A stretch of DNA of 64,000 bases, from NCBI GenBank assembly GCA_022749755.1, contig CM040442.1, positions 8,282,457-8,346,456 on the forward strand, written 5' to 3'. This DNA comes from Azadirachta indica (Eukaryota > Streptophyta > Magnoliopsida > Sapindales > Meliaceae). A program made the translations under genes and the position numbers. Under the pieces are notes generated by a model. It did no database searches. It had not been told where the DNA came from and saw only the letters and a list, made by a program, of their open reading frames with translations. Below are positions 26,658 through 38,654 of this stretch, piece after piece (position 1 is the stretch's first letter; each line of letters begins with the position of its first letter).

Positions 26658-27036
26658 GATGATAAAATTAAGAAGGAAAAAAGTTGTTTAAGTTAATGAA
26701 ATATTTTATTATAAAAATGATCCCTACCCTAATCTAAATAAGGATACAATCTTATTTTTTAAAATATTTTTCATCGTAAGAATGTTATAAAGAGAATAGG
26801 ATAGAAGACACTTTAATATGATTTTTTAGTATAAAAATATTTTGATGATGATAAAATTAAGAAGGAGAAAAGTTGTTTAAGTTAATGAAATATTTTACTA
26901 TAAAAAGGATCCCTATCTTAATTTAAATAAGCTTATAATCTTATTTTTTAAAATATTTTTCATCTTAAGAATGTTATAAAGAGAATAGGTTAGAAAGACA
27001 CTTTAATATAATTTTTTAGTATAAAAATATTTTGAT
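26658..27036 (+). repeat. Tandem duplication, two 189-bp units
   Basis: Unit 1 (26658-26846) and unit 2 (26847-27036) both begin GATGATAAAATTAAGAAGG and run in register through ATGAAATATTTTA, ATCCCTA, CTTATTTTTTAAAATATTTTTC, GTTATAAAGAGAATAGG and TTTTTTAGTATAAAAATATTTTGAT. The few mismatches (for example CATCGTAAG versus CATCTTAAG) point to a fairly recent event. Non-coding. Confidence 0.85.
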
Positions 27037-27125
27037 CAATTATATCTGAAGGTAGAACCTTCATTTTCTATTTTGCTTTCACTTTCCATTTTGTGAATTA
27101 CCCATGAACCGTCCAATCGATAAGA

Positions 27126-27142
27126 ATACATACATACATACA

Positions 27143-27172
<30 letters not shown>
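27126..27172 (+). repeat. (ACAT)n microsatellite
   Basis: About 11-12 uninterrupted copies of the tetranucleotide CATA/ACAT, followed by a TATATGCATATATACATA tail. On the minus strand it would translate as repeated Met-Tyr-Val-Cys, which is an artefact. Confidence 0.95.
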
Positions 27173-27175
<3 letters not shown>

Positions 27176-27989
27176 GCATATATACATAAACCCTCTTGCG
27201 TTACTCTTTTCCCTACAAAATCAAACACTCGTACGTGCATCCCAATTTTAACTGCAGCAAATCTTTGCATCTCATAACTCCGGCGTTGGTGGCACACACG
27301 CACCGCCCTGTACAAACTCTCGCATCCTTCTGTCGTTGCTTCACCGACATCGACGCCGATGTTATAGGCTACTGGATTTTCTACGATTCTACAATAATCA
27401 ATTGAACAGCATCCACAGAGCTTGTACACAAAAATTGATTAAGGGAAGGGCGATAGCATAATCCCCTTTCTGTTCAAGTAGTAGCTTGCAACCATTAGAA
27501 AGCAAAAGCCAAGAGAGAAAATAACAATAAGAATTTACTGTAACAAAGAGCATCCAAAACCAATCAAAATTCCCAAATTCTAACTAAATTCTCCTATCAA
27601 AATCTAATATATTTTTTTTATTTTATTTATAATATTAAAAGATAAATATAGAAAAATTAAATATTACAAATTAAATTAGTCATTCAGGGTTATTATAGTC
27701 AAAACACTCCAAAAGTGAATTTTTCTATTATCTTAAATAACAATAAGATGCAATGAGGTTTTTTTAAACCTTAGAGATTGATGGGCAATTGCATCAAACA
27801 TGAGGGGGTCTACGATTATATTTATATATATGTATATAAAATAATACATGCAAGATGTGTGTGATTAATTAGAAATTCCTTAAAATAAGAGACTATTAAT
27901 TATTGAAAGGAACTAAATTTATTGGTTTATAAATAATGTAAGGGTCCATTAATCTTTATTCATATATGGGATTAATAAGAAATTCTTTA
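27173..27989. other. Short higher-GC block, then AT-rich DNA
   Basis: 27190-27420 has near-genic composition and an open plus-strand frame at 27196-27405 (MRYSFPYKIKHS...), but no motif I recognise and no supporting splice structure. It could be a gene fragment. The rest, to 27989, is AT-rich and empty. Confidence 0.35.
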
Positions 27990-28175
27990 ATTTTATACAA
28001 TTTTTTAAATTATTTATAAGTCATTGGATTTAGGTTAAAATTAAATTTAACGCATATAATTAATGCATAATTAATATATTATAATTAATAAATATATGAA
28101 ATATAATTTTAATTATTTAAGGTGTCTAAACCTAATAATTTATAAATAAAAATATATAAAATTAAGGGTTATATA
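27990..28175. mobile_element. Foldback element related to family M
   Basis: TTTATAAGTCATTGGATTTAGG on the left pairs imperfectly with CCTAATAATTTATAAAT on the right. The centre (ATATGAAATATAATTTTAATTATTTAA) closely resembles the middle of the element at 11952-12170. An AT repeat borders it on the right. Non-coding; borders estimated. Confidence 0.45.
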
Positions 28176-30560
28176 TATATATATAATAAAGGCCAAACTA
28201 TTCCATCAATTACCAATATATCTTTTAGCATAAACCTCTTAAGTGGTGAATGAAATTTATTCCTATACTTAGTGATTTTACAAGTTGCTTTTTCTTTTTC
28301 TTTTTTCTTTTAAAGTTAAAAAACGCTTTCCAAAGGTATTTTAAAGACAAAATACATATGCTTTTGAAGTTTAAAAGAATATTTTGGTGCTTTTAAAGAA
28401 AGGATAAGGTGAGGTATTTTTCTCATATAATAAAATTTGATAACTAAAAGAAAATTAATTTCATAATTCTTGAAATACTCCTTAAAAAATTTTAAAATTA
28501 CAATAAACTTGTTGCACATGTAATATTTAAATGTACGAGAATTTCGACCTAAAAATAATTTTTCAATGTATAACTTAATATTAAAATGAAAGAAGCTAAA
28601 ATCTAATTTTGAAAATGCCATAAAATTTTGATATATATTGAAAACACTTTTAAAAGTATTATTAGAAAGGATTATTAGATGTTAGTTGTATTTTAATATA
28701 AAACATTAAAATAAGAAGTCATCTTATTGACTAAAGCACTAAGAAATAGAAGCACTTTTTTAAAAGCACTTTCAAACTAATTTTATTACAAAAATATTAA
28801 ACTATGACAATCTTATTTTGACGGAGATAATGGGCATCTTTGATATCGATCTCTTCTACTTCACTTTGAAAATAAAAATAAAATTTGTTTCAAAACTCAC
28901 TTTTAATGAAAACCTGCATTTTTTTTAACTAATATTTACTTGTTTATTATTTTTACTCACAATAACTCAGAATTTTAAAATTATAACATTTCTATCATAA
29001 TATAACAAATGTTTAGTATTGTTGTGATTTTATTTAATTTTGAAATAATATTAATAGAGTTTATTTAGTAATTTTTAATTTTTAATAATGATCGGTCACG
29101 GTTATACTCATATTTGTATTAACCGATTTTATTTTATCAGTCATAGAATATATATAAAAATTACTATGAAAAATCTTAAATTACAACATCTATGAAAATG
29201 AGAGAGGAATATTCTCAATTTCCCATTGAATAAAATCTCAAAGAAAATTTTCCGTCAAAACAAACACAATTTTAAACACCCATTATGAACAAAAATGATT
29301 AGTCTTCACTTTAGAATATTCTTGAGCACAACTACAAAGTGGCCCCTACTTAACCTCTTTCATTATTTTCTTTTCTTACAAAATTTAATAATTTTGTAAA
29401 TGAGGGACCCAAGAAAAAGGCACCAAGCAAGTGGTTGATAGAAAGGAAAGTGCTTAGGAAAATCAAGCACATGGGCAAAGTCATAATTTTACATATAAAT
29501 TTATTAAATATTCCTAAAGATTTGGATTTTTAACATTTTATTAAAATAATTAATTTTTATTTTATTTAATTCGTTGACTTATTAATATAATTTTGTTTTG
29601 TCAAAATATAATACACACATCAAATACAATTATTATACTCAAGTAAGTTGAACTATCAAAATTCGATATGTTAAGCTGATTTGAATTCAATAAATAAATC
29701 AAAGAAAAAGGTGTATATATATATATACATATCCATACATAAATCAACTTATCCGATATAACATGGCACAATATAAATTCAATTAACTAACTAACCCTAT
29801 TCAATCAAAAATTAAATAGATTATGACGAGAATACGAGTACGATAGGATTGATATTATTAATACAATGAAATTTAATCTAATTTTGTATTAAATTAAATT
29901 GCAACGATGTGACATATTGAGTATCTCTATTAGTAAAAAAAAAATTCATAAATTTAGATTTTTTTTTTTTAAAAAGACTTATATTTGTATATATATATAT
30001 ATATATATGTTCTTATGTTATAATAATTATATACATTCTTGGTAATTTATATATAATTTATACATATCATTATTGAGTTGGTAATATTATTACATTTTTT
30101 TTTAATTTTTGATTGATTATTACATTCTATGAATTTATTCATAAAATTTTGTATGTCTTTTTGATTTTTAAAACTATTATTAAAAGTTGGAAACATTCAT
30201 TATAATTATAATGATGTTGAGAGTTCTGAGAAAGACTCTAGATAAGGATAAGGATGAAAGACTTGGAATACAAGAAAGTCAATATTTTTTCTAATAATTC
30301 ACCACTTTCTTTATTATATATTAAGAGAGTTTGTGCAATAATTTGAAGTAAAAATCCAAAAAAAAAATATGTAAAATTTGGATACTTATTTTCTAATTTA
30401 ATAAAATAAAAAGAGAAATAAAAAAAGAAAATATTAGGTTTACATATATAATAAAGAATCTATATATATTATCTATACTGTCTTAAATAAAAATAAATTA
30501 TATATAAATTTTTGAAAAAAATAATCCTATGACATGTTCACACAAACTTCAAATTTGACG
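28176..30560. other. AT-rich intergenic DNA with a probable MITE remnant
   Basis: 28270-28790 has CGCTTTCC and CTTTTAAAG words on the left and GAAGCACTTTTTTAAAAGCACTTTC on the right, a terminal style common in plant hAT-like MITEs. It could be a degraded copy. Dinucleotide (AT)n tracts lie near 28165-28183, 29715-29727 and 29987-30007. No genes are seen. Confidence 0.4.
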
Positions 30561-30782
30561 GGGAAAAATTAGTAGCCCCATTATTTTATATGTATCTTTA
30601 CATTATTTACAGGTAATTGAATATAAGCACTTGAAATTAAATTTAATATATGCATTAATTATAATACATTAATTATGTATTAATTATATAGTCATATTCA
30701 ATATCAAAATGTACTTATATCTAACAACTTATAACTAATGATATAATATATATATAAAACAATGAGACTACTTATCTTTTTG
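30561..30782. mobile_element. Foldback MITE-like element, family M copy 3
   Basis: The left end GGGAAAAATTAGTAGCCCC matches the left end of the element at 11952. TTAGTAGCCCCATTATTTTA pairs with the right end (AAACAATGAGACTACTTA). The centre is a near-palindrome of ATTAATTATAATACATTAATT type. Non-coding. Confidence 0.6.
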
Positions 30783-31501
30783 CAAATTTAATATAATTAT
30801 ATAGTTTAAAACTCATTTAAAAATTTATATTTTACTTTTGAAAAATTTTTCTCGTTGCCTTTGAAATAGACACAAAATCATAAATATACTTAAAATCATT
30901 TGAAAGTATAAGTTTTTTGTTGACAATTTTTATACAATCTATATTAATATAAATTTTTTGTAAACATCCTATGAATGAAAAGCAAACATATTTTTATTTA
31001 GACTTTTAATTTATTTAAAATTGTCAATAAAAAAATAAACGTTACTTTAGTTTTCTAGGCATAGTTCGAGTTGTTTAGGGTATAGTTGATACTTTTAAAC
31101 CATTTCGAACTCGAATAATAATACAAAAGAGCTTGTCAAATAATATTAGTGAGTAAGGGTTTGTTGTTTTATTGATGAATTTTTTTTACTTTCGTCTAAA
31201 ACCTAAATGAAAGAATATATGCCCTTATATTTTTTACATAAATTTACAACCCAAAAAAAATTATTATCTCTAAATTTTTACATTTTCTGTTTATTAGTTG
31301 TTGATAATTAGCTGGCTTCCAATAATAATTAACAATTAAGCTCTACAAAAATGACCCATTTTAGTTAATTACTGCCTTTAATTAATTAATTATTTAATAA
31401 ATTCATCCCTAAGTAAAAAATTTTCTGTTATAAAAATCCAACTCAACTTCTCCTTCAACACATACCCATCGACAAATATATTTTTTTTCAAAAAGACTTC
31501 C

Positions 31502-34500
31502 ATGGCTATGGCTACTTCTGCTTCTTCTTCCTCCACTAACCCTTCTTCTCTCCGTTCTTCTCCTCCGTCAACCCTTCCTCCTCCTGCAAATCCTCCCTTC
31601 TCTCCTTCCGCCGCTCCACGGCCTCCACCTCCGCCTCCATTTCCTTAAAATTAACTTCTTCTTCTTCTAATTCTACCCCTCGCTCTTTCTCCTTCAACGC
31701 CGCGTTGAAAACGGCCTTGGAGACATCCGAAAGTTCCGTCTCCAACTTCCAGAACGACGCCGTTTCTTCCGAACTTAAACCGACGATCCTGGTCTCCGAA
31801 AAGCTTGGAGACGCCGGGCTTAAGGTTCTACGCGGCTTTGGGAACGTGGAATGCTGCTACGATCTTTCGCCGGAGCAACTCTGTGAGAAGATCTCGGAAT
31901 GCGACGCGTTGATTGTGAGGAGTGGCACGAAGGTGACAAGGCAGGTTTTTGAGGCGGCGAAGGGGAAGTTGAAAGTCGTCGGAAGAGCTGGTGTAGGTAT
32001 TGATAACGTCGATCTCCAGGCCGCCACGGAGTTCGGCTGTCTCGTCGTCAATGCTCCGACGGCAAACACTGTTGCGGCGGCGGAACATGGGATTGCTTTG
32101 CTTACTGCTATGGCCAGAAACGTTGCTCAGGCTGATGCTTCCATGAAAGCTGGTAAGACGTGGATGTATGAATTTTCTCTTTATTGGATAATAACATTTG
32201 AATCCCTAAACTGTTCACAAAATAACAAATCAGTATATCTTCTACTCACGTTTTACATATTTTTCCCCGTTATGGACTTAAGCGAAATTAAGAAATATCT
32301 AAAGTTGTTTAGTTAAGGGCTGATTTGTTAAAATTAGAAAATTATGTCTTCATTTATTGTTTCAAAAATATTAGGTAGTTTTCAATTGTTTGATTTATTT
32401 TTTTGTTTTTTATTTTAACGAACAAAAGAATACTTATATATTATGTAAACAAAAATTAAAATTACACTTTAGCTTTAAATTTAAATTTCGATTGAGTTAT
32501 AAATTTTAAGACAGCTATGTTTTGTCAAAAAAATAAAAATAAAAATAATTTAACTTTTTAAATATATCAATGCAATTTTTAAAATTTATATATGATCTTT
32601 TTAATTTTATGCAATTTATTATATGACATATCATTTTTAGTCAAAATTTTTAACTTTTAGTAAAAATATTCTTACTCAATAAATATAAGAATTTATGAAT
32701 ATAAATTATATATTTTGATTACTAGTATGTCTTCTTAAAAATAAAATATATTACAAATTTTAAATCTCACACATTTATCATTATTAATGGAGTAGGAATC
32801 AAAGCTCAAAAGAATTTCAAATTAGTAAAAGACTTTAATTAAAATTTTTTAATATTTTAAAATTACTGACTTTTTATCGAAATTCTACTAAATTCAGCTT
32901 TTTAATTATTTTTTTATTTAGTTCCAAATATTCTATTTTTTATATTATAAAAAAATAATTTGAAGGCGAAATGTTGTCGTTTTGCATAACAATTAGGGCC
33001 CCGCGGGGTCGATTTTCTGCTTTTATTCTAAATATTTATTTTGGTCGTTGGGGCTTTGAATTTTTGTCGTATGTTGCTTTCACAAAGAAAAATTATTACC
33101 ATTTTTGTTCTTATAGCAATTATAGAGGTAGTGATATTTTCATCTCTAAAATTTATTGAAAACAATAAATCAGATAATAGTTTACTAATATTAACAAATT
33201 AGTTCTGATATTCTTTTTACCTTTTTTCAATTTTACTTTCGTGTGGTTTAGTTTAACCTTTTTATTAATTAACAATTTTTTAAAAGTTTTTGATATTATT
33301 TTATTGACAATGAAAAAAAAAATTTTAATAATTGAAAAATTATTTTTTCTATTAGAAAAACTAAGATTTTAAGTGTTTAGTAATAAAATTTTTTAAACTG
33401 TTTTTAAAAATAAATTGTTTAAAATATATATTTATTTTATTTTAAAAATTTTATGTTATTTTTTTATAACATAGTATTAAAATATTGTATGAAAATTAAA
33501 TAATTAATAAATTTTTATAAAAATTTGATAAAATTTATTAATAAATGTTTTATTTGTAGAAAGTTTATGCCATGAAACTCTACTTGAAAAATTATATTAC
33601 ACAGATTTATAATTCTTTTTAGGGATGAGATTGTTAAAATTAAGAAATTTGTGTCTAAATTTGTTATTTTGTAAAGTTTAGATACGAAAATGTTAATACC
33701 CAAAAATTTTATCACGTTGCAAGGGGAAAATGCTTTTGCACCGACAGATTCCAATGTGGGGGGTCCACAAGTAGTTCCATTATATTTTGCACATTTAAGT
33801 AATGTCAAAAATAAAATAAAATAATAAAATGAAAACTCTGATTCCTATCAAATTGGTTTAATCTAAGAAGTGCTGTCAAATCGTGCTATTAAAAATTTCC
33901 TCAATTATTGCTGGCGGTTGGTGACTCCCTGCCAAATCATTTAATTTATTTTTTTCTTTTCTAAAAATTTTTAAATAAATTAAATATTAACAATATTAAA
34001 AGATTTTATCTATTGGAATAACTACTACTAACAACAAATTTAATAATTTTAACATTATTTTTCTCGAACAACTTGGAACTGAACAAAAATTTTGTTTACG
34101 AATATTAGAACGCTTAAAATTTGTTATATATTCTAAAATAAGATTGGTGTTAAAATGTGGCAGGAAAATGGCAAAGAAGCAAGTATGTGGGAGTGTCGTT
34201 AGTAGGGAAGACATTGGCAGTGATGGGATTTGGGAAAGTAGGGACTGAAGTTGCAAGAAGAGCAAAAGGTTTGGGTATGAATGTAATTGCACATGACCCA
34301 TATGCACCAGCAGACAGAGCAAGAGCAATTGGTGTGGAGTTGGTTTCTTTCGATGAGGCCCTTGCCTCTGCTGATTTTCTGTCTCTTCACATGCCTTTAA
34401 CCCCCACCACTTCTAAGATTTTCAATGATGAAACTTTTGCCAAGATGAAGAAAGGTGTTAGAATTATCAATGTTGCTAGAGGTGGTGTTATTGATGAAGA

Positions 34501-36216
34501 TGCTTTGGTTAGAGCTCTTGATAGTGGTATTGTTGCTCAGGTATGTTCCTTAACAATTCATTTTAATCAGATATCTATGGAGACATTATTAACTTGAATC
34601 TAGTCATATATGTGTTAGCAACTTAACTTATTAGCTCAGTTGGTTAGACTCGTTGTAATGCAGTATTAGTGCAAAACAGCATCTAATTATCGAATACGAA
34701 AAGGGTGCTGAAATTTTTTAGTGACTGAAGTTCATAAAGATGCCAAAACAAACAAATTTTATCCCACAAATAAATGATTCTCTTTTCTAGAGCATATTCG
34801 AACAATTTTTTTTTGTTTCTATCCAAACATGGTGCCTAGAAAATAGCCATTATAATATTTCATAGAACCTTAGATTTTTTTCTTATCACCACTAAAAGCA
34901 CAAAAGTGTTGCACCAATGAAGCAGAACAAGATTCTAGCATTACCCAATTAAGCATTTACCTTACTGGGATCAAGCTTTCTCATGGAATTTGGTTCGCTT
35001 CCGGGATATAGCTCAGTTAGTTTGGGGCACGTTTAATGTTTAAAAACTATTCTGAATTTGAATAATAATAGAGATAAAGGTTCGCTGTTTAGGAAGTGAG
35101 GTTTCCTCTCATAAAATCTTATACCAATTACTAACAAACTAATTAATTGTTTCCATAATCTTATACTTATGTTGATTTCAGCTGTTTGATGTAAGGCACT
35201 GAAAGAGTTAATGATGTTTTCTTGAATTGGCATGAAACAGGCAGCACTAGATGTTTTCACTCAAGAACCGCCTGCAAAAGACAGCAAACTAGTTCAACAT
35301 GAGAATGTCACCGTGACTCCTCATCTTGGAGCTAGCACCAAGGAAGCACAAGTATGATTTTCTGATCTCAGTATAATCCTTTTTATGGTATCTACTCGCA
35401 TTCTTTCATTCTTCAATTCATTGATGAGTCTTTCTCAATTATTATCAGGAAGGTGTAGCTATTGAAATAGCTGAAGCTGTAGTTGGAGCATTGCAAGGAG
35501 AACTTTCTGCTACTGCTGTCAATGCTCCCATGGTTCCACCCGAGGTCTTGTCTGAGTTGGCTCCTTATGTTGTGCTAGCTGAAAAGCTTGGAAGGCTGGC
35601 CGTGCAGTTGGTATCAGGAGGGAGTGGAATTAAGTATGTGAAGGTGATTTACCGATCAGCTCGAGACCCAGATGACTTGGACACAAGAATTCTTAGAGCT
35701 ATGATCACGAAAGGCATTATTGAGCCAATATCAGCCTCATATGTAAACCTTGTCAATGCAGATTTCATAGCTAAACAGAAAGGCCTCCGGATTAGTGAAG
35801 AGCGTGTAGTTGTTGACTCGTCCCCTGAGTTCCCCGTTGATTCAATCCAGGTTCAAATATCCAATGTTGATTCAAAGTTCGCAAGTGCTGTTTCAGAAAA
35901 TGGAGAAATAAGCATTGAAGGGAAAGTGAAATATGGGACACCTCACTTGGCCTGTGTGGGATCATTCGGTGTGGATGTGAGCCTGGAAGGGAACCTCATT
36001 CTGTGCCGTCAGATTGATCAACCTGGAATGATCGGCAAGGTTGGAAACATCCTCGGAGAGCATAATGTGAATGTGAGCTTTATGAGTGTTGGAAGAACTC
36101 TCAGAAGAAATCAGGCTATCATGGCTATTGGCGTTGATGAAGAACCGAATAAGGATGCCCTCAAGGAAATAGGAAACGTGTCTGCAATTGAAGAGTTCGT
36201 GTTTCTCAATCTATAG
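31502..36216 (+). CDS. D-3-phosphoglycerate dehydrogenase, plastid (frameshift in transit peptide)
   Basis: First enzyme of the phosphorylated serine pathway: oxidises 3-phosphoglycerate to 3-phosphohydroxypyruvate with NAD in plastids. Exons: 31502-32152, 34164-34540, 35241-35351 and 35449-36216. A Ser-rich transit peptide precedes the substrate-binding domain. The NAD-binding domain carries GFGKVG, INVARGG (catalytic Arg) and TPHLGAS (catalytic His). The C-terminus has the ASB-type domain and an ACT domain ([18 protein letters not shown]...). The ATG at 31502 reads [15 protein letters not shown] and then leaves frame near 31559-31561; that frame stops at 31646-31648. The mature-protein frame is open upstream only to a TAA at 31537-31539 and has no ATG there. 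The coding total is 1907 nt, one short of a multiple of three, so a single missing base (real or assembly error) is the simplest reading. The rest of the enzyme looks intact. Confidence 0.9.
33290..33560. repeat. AT-rich dispersed repeat, family R1 copy 2 (in PGDH intron 1)
   Basis: It shares the ordered blocks of the copies at 6440-6885 and 40030-40450: TTTTCTATTAGAAAAACTAAG, TTATTTTAAAAATTTTATGTTATTT, then a gap and AATTAATAAATTTTTATAAAA. It sits inside the 2-kb first intron of the PGDH gene. The remainder of that intron (32153-34163) is AT-rich and empty. Confidence 0.5.
34631..34720 (+). mobile_element. tRNA-derived SINE-like fragment in PGDH intron 2
   Basis: TTAGCTCAGTTGGTTAGA (34631-34648) fits the RNA polymerase III A-box. 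About 40 bases later TTATCGAATACG is a weak B-box, followed by a stretch that ends in a T-run. The spacing and order are those of a tRNA-headed SINE, but it does not fold into a full tRNA. A second A-box-like head (TAGCTCAGTTAG) lies at 35009-35020 in the same intron, with a body resembling 31065-31160. Confidence 0.45.
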
Positions 36217-36780
36217 AAAATAAAGACGTCAAAGTTCTTGGATTGGAAAAATGTATTTTCTATTGGGAATTCCCTTGTACTTTTTGCCTAAGCTTCCCTG
36301 CATGTGGTAGATGGGAACCCTTTCAATTTGTAACTTCAGTTATTTAAGGTTACTCAATGGAACCTTATCTTAAAAAGCTTATGCCAAAAATTGTTGCTTG
36401 TTCTGAGATTTACGTGCGATGCAACTGTGAAACCAATATAAGAACCTGAGGTACCTCACACAATAAATATTCTTCATAATTTTAAAAGGGTGGGGAAATG
36501 AATCATTTTCCCACATCCAGGTGCGCTATGATGATTTGAGATCACATTTCGCAACAAAAAGTAAACGTAAATTGTGCAGACAAACTGTAATACAAATAGC
36601 TATACATTGATTAAAGTCGCCGCGAGGATTCCTGTTTACAATAGACATTTGAAATAGAAAGCTACATTGAAGATCCAAAGTGCTGCTTGATTGGTTGTTT
36701 TCAAGGAACAATCAGCAATATAGGTTGACTACAGAGGAAGGAAAAGTAACCCAAATCACAAGCCATCACCAACTCATTCA
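36217..36780. other. Convergent 3' region between PGDH and SmE
   Basis: It holds the 3' UTRs of both genes, which face each other across 564 bases. AATAAATA near 36461 is a possible poly(A) signal for the plus-strand gene. No other gene is seen. Confidence 0.6.
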
Positions 36781-38654
36781 TCATTTTCCCCTGAAATTAA
36801 ATATTTATGTTTGTGCATGAGAAACACTGAATTTGAAAAGAATTTAAGTTTATGCAAGAGAAAATGAACTATGGTCATGCACATATAGAGAGAGAGAGAA
36901 AGAGCACATACGTATTCATCATCAGAGTTATGTTGTCTCCTTTTAGTAATATCCTCCCTAGACAAAACCAAGATTTGATCAAAATGTTGAGACAAGAGAA
37001 AAGGGTTCAGCAAAAGAGGGAGAAAAAAGGTAATATTTGCAACTCACCTAGTGACTTCCTGGTGTTCTTCTTTATATTAACTTCTTCGGCATCATCCAAA
37101 ACCAAGTTCATGTACTCATCGAACCCCTGCAACGTGACATACCAAAATTTAACTTCTGACAGAGTAAAGGAATAACAACATGTTACAGAAGAAAATAAAA
37201 GAATCAATATATACATTAGTTCTATTAATGTAATAAAATAGTCAACACATGCAGTAACCTGCTGCAAGCAAGCATAAGGCAAGCACTATGTTATTCTATT
37301 CTATTTTATCCATCTACTTGAATTCAGTTTGACAACGCATTAGATTCAAAGTGGAGAAAGTAATCTTTTAAGTTTCCTTAGGCTTTGTCTCATTACCATA
37401 GCACATTGTCCCTACCTGGCTTTTACTACAACTTTGCTTAGCAACATATATAGAATAATAATAACCTCTTTACTCACATTAACCCAATATTGAGTACATT
37501 TTTCTCAGATCATTTTACATGTTCAGCGACATAGCAGCAGAATATAATGAGAGAGTGATTTTCTGCAACAAACATGCATGATTTGAAGGATTTTCTTTTC
37601 ATTTAGACCTTAATAACTAGAAGAAAGGAAAAAGATGCACTTTGCTTAAAATTAGAACCCGTGGACCTTGACCATTCTATTTATTGTTAACATCTATTCA
37701 ATATGTTTGGAAGGCCAAAGTCCCTCAAAAAGAAAAGTCCAACTATTTGCTCAAGCTTGGTTCAACGAGAGTCCCGACTGCTGATGTATTAGTGAAACAA
37801 ATAAGCCAAATACTGCCAGTCCTAACTAAACTTGATGCTACCCATGTTTCTCAAAAAAACCTGACAATTATTCTCAGAAACTAGTCATGTTTCTGTAGCA
37901 GCACCATCAAAGATAAAACAATGCTTTTTGATTCAAGGAAATGCCACTGTAAACCAAGATTTCACCATGAAAATGTCAAAAGAGCCAATAAGAAAGCTTG
38001 AGTTCAGGTTTATACAGATTCAAAAAGATAGTTCACCAATTAATCTCTTTCCCCAGCTAACCAAAGAATTAAATATTTTCTCCTAACAATGAACCCTCTA
38101 GTTTGTATCACGGAAACCCTTTCTATGGTCATAGATAGATACAGTAAATTTCATGTATTCATATTCGCAAATAAAATGGCATTGCCAAGCTGCAGCCAAA
38201 TGCATTTAAATATCAATTCAACTAACTATAGACAATTTTCGACCATTATTTTTTTAAGAAAATAGCAAAATAAATAAATAAACAAAAAAAAAACAAAATA
38301 AACGTACGATAATACGGCCTTCAATTCTTAAATCTTTCTGCTCGAACAACCAAATTTGAATGCGAGCTTTCTGCAACAAGTTGAACCCATCAGAGAGCAG
38401 CAAACAAAGAAGACAACTTTACACAAAAACAATCAAACAAATAAAGAAGGAATGAAAATATTACTTACGCTTTGGAGAAACCTGAAAATCAGATTCTGCA
38501 ACCGCAAAAAGTTAAAAAAAAAAAAAAAAAAAACCTTTATGAGTAATAATCAAGAATTAATGATAATATTATTATGTTTTAGCTAAAATAATAAAGAAAT
38601 AAATAACATTACAATGGGTTGAGTCATGATCCTCTGAACTTTGGTGCTAGCCAT
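36781..38654 (-). CDS. Small nuclear ribonucleoprotein E (SmE)
   Basis: Core Sm protein, one of seven that form the ring on U1, U2, U4 and U5 snRNAs; it acts in the nucleus in splicing. Six short exons on the minus strand: 38654-38613, 38495-38469, 38370-38308, 37126-37048, 36957-36912 and 36790-36781. They join in frame to 88 residues, the usual length. The N-terminus [20 protein letters not shown], the Sm1 motif region ([22 protein letters not shown]) and the Sm2 motif ([13 protein letters not shown]) are all conserved. The last exon is only 10 nt and supplies the end of Thr, then Gly-Lys-stop. All introns fit GT-AG; the longest (37127-38307) is empty. Short exons make this gene easy to miss or mis-predict. 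Confidence 0.95.

Noticed and set aside
26658..27172. CRISPR-like or phage-like repeat array
   Set aside because: Only two long units and a microsatellite; the DNA is plant nuclear and there are no spacers or cas genes.
27079..27429. Minus-strand frame of 116 codons ending in repeated Met-Tyr-Val-Cys
   Set aside because: The tail is the (ACAT)n microsatellite read as protein and the rest has no recognisable motif or splice support.
31705..32316. PGDH start taken at 31705
   Set aside because: The codon there is TTG, inside the transit peptide; the frame clearly continues upstream with transit-peptide composition, so it is not a real start.
34999..35040. Plastid-type tRNA gene (GGGATATAGCTCAGTTAG resembles the 5' end of tRNA-Ala)
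   Set aside because: The match ends after the D-arm; no anticodon or T-arm follows, so it is at best a SINE head.
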